64,000 nt of DNA from Himantopus leucocephalus (Eukaryota > Chordata > Aves > Charadriiformes > Recurvirostridae): contig RSEF01000001.1 of assembly GCA_003993805.1 (NCBI GenBank), forward strand, positions 64,732,093-64,796,092. Reading direction: 5' to 3'. The position numbers were made by a program, and so were the translations under genes. This document shows positions 58,761 through 64,000 of this stretch, piece by piece; the first letter of the stretch is position 1; every line of letters begins with the position of its first letter. The notes under the pieces are model-generated. The model did no database searches, was not told the origin of the DNA, and was given only the letters and a program-made list of their open reading frames with translations.

Positions 58761-61700
58761 CTGTTTGTAATCACCGTCTTGGACTCAGTGCCATAAAGGA
58801 ATTAGCAGCTGTACCTGCAGTACTATCATTTTTGTTAGACTAAATATCAGATATGCTCGCACTATTCCTAAAGTACTGATTTTTTTACCTGGTAGGCTTC
58901 ATGTGGTTTGTATGTAAATCATAAACTGCATTTTCCTTTTACTGCGACAAGTGGAGGCACTTTGTAGTGTTATTTGCAGTAGCTGTTGCAGCAGAGTAAG
59001 CCCTGTGTTAGAGGGAAAAGCACAAAAACCCTATCAGAATTGTAGCTACCATTCCTCTCCACAGGGGAAAATGAGGCCCTAGCACAGCTGAACAGTTTTA
59101 TAAATGCGCTGCACAAAACACATTGCACATTATTTTTTGGTAGGTATAATCATACATCGTCCAATTAAATATGAAAAATACATTTTTAATGTTCTCATTT
59201 TTACATGCAATTCTATCCAGGAGATAATGCATTTCCTTCTGTATCGTGCCACTTTCCCCCATTACTCCAGCCTGCCTAATAGCCCCATCTGTTTTTGGCT
59301 GAGAAAGATGAATGACCAGCAGCACTGGGAGTCCTGGCAAATCAGCAGAGATATTACTCTTAGGCATTGCACAGGACATTCCTTCCTGCTCTGCCAGATA
59401 CTGTATGGGTGTTCCTCAGGTTTCGGTGCAGCAACAGCAGAACGCAGCAAGCTCAGCAAGTGGGGTGAGCATCATTATTTATGGACTTCAACATGGTCTA
59501 ATACATTAGGTGGTGGGAGTGCAAATAAAAGAATGTACCACTGCGCAAAAAAAGATTTCAGTTTTAGGAAAAGAAAGCAGCTAAGTTTCTGCAACTCCAG
59601 TAAGCGCAACTGGAACAAATAAGTCACCAGCAGACAGTGAGAGCCAATAACCCGGTATTTCCACTGTAGTATTGAAAATGCAGAAGCATTGATAGCTAAA
59701 TGAAGTCATTTTTACAGTAGTAATTCATAATGTATATTTAGATGGTATGTTTATATCCAAGCACTTAAGTGAATAGGGGATTGTTTGAAGATTGTTACTT
59801 TGGTTCACAATGTAAAATCAAGTTTGGAAAAGCTTCTGGCTGTGCACAGCAAATTATGGCTCAGGAAATGCTTACAAACCTGGATTTAGAAATACCTCGC
59901 TTTTATAGGAATTTGTTTTCATAAGTAGTTCTGTATTCCGAAAACAAGACACAAAGTCCTTGAGAATTTCAAAAGGAGCTTCGTACATGTCAGTTGGCTG
60001 GAACATTTTCCTCTTATGAATTACTTGGGATTTGGGGTTTGTTTGCTCTTCAGAGTAGAGTTGTTACGATCAGTTGAAAAAAAAAAAAAACCGTGGGAAT
60101 TAGAAAGCCAGCCAAATATTTATTCGTGTGATGGATCATATGAAAGTATTTGTCCAGGCATGTTAATGGGTACTGCAATGGAAGTGTTAGCTCATTGAGG
60201 GCGTCAGGATGCAAAAGATCTGAAACCCAGGCTGAGAGCTTAGTATCTTTTCAGTCATTCTGTGCTACAGTTTCCCCTCACAGGATGAGAACAGCTTCCT
60301 GTCTTCCAGCTAATTACTGGTTCTGTAGGGTTAAAATGTCCTAAACCTCTGCAACATGGATTCATGGGAAGTCATTGTGCAGGTGACAAAGGCTGCATTT
60401 GAGCTCCATGGTCCACTGCCATGAGATACAAGATTTCAATCCAAAAGAAATAGTTCTGACCTGGGGGTAATTCTCCGATCAGGCGTGTAGACACCACTCT
60501 CAGCAAATATATTCCAGAACACATGAGGCCGAGTAATTCAAGCCAGGCTAAGCCTATTCCTCAGTATTATGGCAACATAATTCTCAGACAAGGGACGTGT
60601 GAATTTGCAGCGTTAACCATTATATCTCAAGACTCCTGCTAAGGCTGCCAAATCAGTCATGTGAAAGTTACAGGATCTGAAATTTCAAGTCACTGGTGGA
60701 GCTGGTGATTTGCTCACACAACTTCTTTCTGTCCTCTGGCACATACGTAATAGGACATAGTCTCTACACAATCATTTGCTGGGATTTTTTTTAGAGAACT
60801 CTTCTTTCACTCTATGCACAGAGTGAATGGTACTCAGGGAATGAAGCAGGTGGGTGATGCTTCTTTTTACTTTTGCTCTCACTGAGCTTTTCATAATGTG
60901 ATAGCTGCCTTGATTCTGAGCAAAACCAGACTTTTTTTTCTTTTTTTTCCAAAGAATAGGTTTAAACTGTGGTTTAGGAAAATCGATTATCCCCCATGCT
61001 CTCAGGCTTTCCGAGCAGAACGCCTGCAGTTCTGTTCTACAGGCCTTTCTTGTGTGGAGGGATCCCATGGAGCTGATGGAAATTACAGACTCGGAGGCCT
61101 TGTAGCAGTGCCCCCCAACCTGTGAATGTTAACAGCTGAACATGCAAGAGTAGTGAATCCCAGGTCTGTCCAAGCATGTCTGCTCCCCCTTTGGGAGCAC
61201 TCTAAAGGCTTCCGGCACAGTCTGTCAGGTAAGCAGTGAAAAGATGGAGTAAATAACTGGGGGGGGGCATGAGGGGTTTGTTCTAAGTAGCCAAATTTCC
61301 AGAGGAATGAGGAAGGCAAAGGCATGCTGAGGTCCCTCAGAAGATCTGTTCGTAGGATATGTGGGTTGGACTAAGCTCATTCTGGATCTGTGGCGTTTCT
61401 TATCCAACACTGGCCAATGTGGCCCACCTATAGTAAGTTCTACGGGTTGTAAAATTCATGACAGTGAGGACTGAGATTAAACCACTCTCAGCTCAAAGAT
61501 GTTTAATTTGTTTCAGTTCTTTGGATTCCCACATTGCTCCTTTGGTGCTCATTAAAAAAAGAAGAAAAAAAAAGGTAATAGCTGCTTGATAACAGTAGGA
61601 GTCTGACTATCCAGCCTTTTTAAATTGTCGGCACTGGGGTCAATGGTTGGGGAAAGCTGGAGTTTGCGAGGTTCGCAGAATTTCTTCTTTTGATCTGCCT

Positions 61701-64000
61701 GCGGATCTGTTGTTCCAGCGGTGCTCTCCAGCGATGCTATAAGGAAAGGAAAAGCTATCCAATGCTGATTGATCCATGAACTCTTCATCCAGTCAGAACT
61801 AACCACCAGCAGCAGGAAGGAAGCTGCACCACTGTCTGAGGTTTTTTAGATGGCAATAGTGAGTTCAGTATGAAGTCTATTTAATTTTGATGATAGACTT
61901 GCTGAGCTTTTCTGCATTTTAGATGTATACTCGCCGTGAGTGACAGAGGCCTCTTGGGGTTAGGAAGAGATGTGACTCAGCAATTTGCTGGTTCAGAATG
62001 AGAACAAGAGATGTGGGTAATTTCCCTCAACACCTTGCCTAGTGTTTACTAATTTTACTGGCAGCAATTAATCCAGCTGGCTTGAGACTCGGTGTTCTGG
62101 CTGGGCAGTAAACTTCTGCTGTCTGTGTTGATAAGAGAACAGACAGATGAACAAAATGATGCTTTCTGTCCATAACATCAGTGAATATTGCCATGCTGGT
62201 TTACGTGGCTCATGGAGGGTTTACATCTTTTACTTTTCACTGTTAGAGTGTATTCAAAGAACAGCAAAGGCAATCCAATGCAAAATATCCACCAGGTTAA
62301 CCTGCCAGCTTCCATCATGAACGCAGAGAATACAGGCACTGTCATCTTTTTTCTGGTTGCACTTCATAGAGCAAAACAAATGCATGTAATATAAACAACT
62401 CTCTGACCCAAATATTTTATAGTTTTTGTTGCTTTCGTTTCCATTTTCTTATGTGAAACTAACACTTTGCAAAACTTTTTATTTTCTTAAGCTGATACAG
62501 CTTTCTTCTGCATCAGTCAGACTTGCAAATATTGCAGCGTTGTCTGGGGTGAAGAACAGAACTGGGAGGCCGTTGAGATGTCCTCAGCACCCCTTCAGTA
62601 CAGACCCTGGGGGATTTCCTTTGCTTTGTGCTATGACAGGTTTTGTTTCTTTCTTAGCAATGTCTCTTCCAGTAAGTATGAAAGATCATTGGCTTATGGT
62701 ATACCGCTGCATGAGTTCATTACTAAAGCAATATCAACACGCTATGTTTCTGGCGTGGCACCCGGGGCTCCACACAAATTTATTCTGCAGGGTTTTTTTC
62801 CAATTTTAATCTTCAAGGCTACACCTGAGAGAAAATTCAGCAATTTGAAGCTGTAAGAATGGGATCACTATGCTTTGGGGTTTTTTTAACATATTCATAT
62901 TGTTCAAACTTCTCTGTCCACTACACCCATATATCTTCCAGAAAAAAAAAACTATTTTGATAGGAAGCGACTCATTGCAAGTAATCCAATGGGGCTGAAA
63001 TCATCAGCATTTATGAAAATGAGTATCGTACTCAAGCTATAAGTTTTAGCACAAGTTTCTACAATTTACAGATTTGCTACTATTTCTGCAGGGCTCAATT
63101 TCAGGATCCTTCCTCAGCCAGCCCATTTTTTTCCCACTTTTTCTCCACATTCCCAATCTGCTGCGCCCCTAAATCCACGTTGATACCAGCCTTAGGTAGG
63201 TCTTGGCAGGTATTTTAAAGGCACTATAGACAGTTTCCACAGTGTTGAGGTCTGGTTATGGCTATTACATAGAAAACTCTTAATTGCTGGCTCCCTTAAA
63301 CCAGCAAGAACTCATTTAAAAAATAAGAAAAAAAATAATACTCAGGCTGCTGGGGGAGAGGAGAGTGAGAGACTTCGGCCTTTAATACTGTTAACGCCAG
63401 AACAGGATCAGGTTGCTTAGGACCTGACACATTACTACAAGTTGGTAGCCGTGCATAAGATGGCGATGGTGACTATGTGTGGCTCTGGAATAAACAGTTA
63501 CTTTAGAAGACTTGACATAGATCATTTGGTTTGAGGCCATATGTTTCACTTTTCCTGTGCATTTCAATGGACAAGCACTAACTAACGTAACAAGTCCCTT
63601 TCCTTTCAAACTCACTGGAGATCATGTTGGCATCACTTCCTCTGTTCCTCAACCCTACAGCAGAGGGTCCAAAACCTGAAGAAAGATAGCACCAAACCAA
63701 TCTAAATACCAAATGTACCTTGCAATGCCAGAATCCCTGGGCTTTTAGGTGCCCAGATAGAAGCATTCAGGCCCAGATCCATCCCATGCAACTTGGCAGC
63801 TGTCTGAGACCCATTATGGTGGAGTTGGTCCCTTTAGTTTCCTTTAATAGTCAACGGAGTAAGCGGGACTTCTGCAGAGAGCACTTCTGTTCACCGAAGC
63901 CCTGCATCCCCCTCTGCTCTCTGACGAACAGAAAAGGTTACAGTGCTGATGGTCCCCACACAGATGCCTCAGGTGTACACCTGCCCAAAGTAACATGGGA
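58761..64000. other. Downstream flank, no gene seen
   Basis: No coding exon is recognised. The longest open frame of the window (172 codons, 59104-59622) starts in AT-rich DNA, has no recognisable domain and is probably chance, though 59100-59560 looks like unique sequence. There is a run of 14 A at 60077-60090, A/T runs near 60933-60950 and 61554-61574, a G run near 61260-61267, and a fold-back-like relic beginning ggcccagatccatcc near 63769. No promoter or CpG island of a following gene is visible. Confidence 0.65.

Overview
The window is vertebrate nuclear DNA, almost certainly from a bird. Coding sequence is sparse and split by GT-AG introns. The interspersed repeats are CR1 LINE fragments with the 3'-end type typical of birds, decayed MIR-like SINEs, other old amniote repeats, and one probable endogenous-retrovirus LTR with a 5-bp target duplication. 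There are no operons, prokaryotic genes, CRISPR arrays or convincing RNA genes.

One gene is present: the 3' part of LARGE1, on the + strand. It encodes the bifunctional xylosyl-/glucuronyltransferase that builds matriglycan on alpha-dystroglycan in the Golgi. Eight coding exons lie at 10492-10604, 12109-12234, 22061-22216, 33678-33841, 38269-38547, 44730-44876, 50018-50213 and 54427-54624. Joined in phase they give 459 residues without a stop or frameshift, ending at a TAG. Counting back from the 756-residue human length places the first residue at 298. With that numbering the DxD motif of the second transferase domain falls on D563/D565, and the known disease positions S331, C443, W495 and E509 carry the expected wild-type residues. 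The window therefore holds the last ~116 residues of the GT8-like xylosyltransferase domain and the whole GT49-like glucuronyltransferase domain. The membrane anchor, coiled coil and most of the first transferase domain lie upstream of the window.

Layout: 1-10491 is intron upstream of residue 298, beginning inside a CR1. 10492-54624 carries the eight exons and seven introns of 1.5, 9.8, 11.5 (with a 100-N gap), 4.4, 6.2, 5.1 and 4.2 kb. 54625 to about 55.5 or 56.4 kb is 3' UTR with two candidate polyadenylation sites. From there to 64000 is gene-free flank with old repeats.

I found no new multi-gene system. The observations most worth checking are an assembly gap that falls inside a TSD-flanked LTR, a 65-bp segment present in both the last intron and the 3' flank, a possible 30-nt in-frame microexon in the first intron, and several fossil amniote repeat families. 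Repeat family assignments come from recalled consensus patterns, not from a database search.
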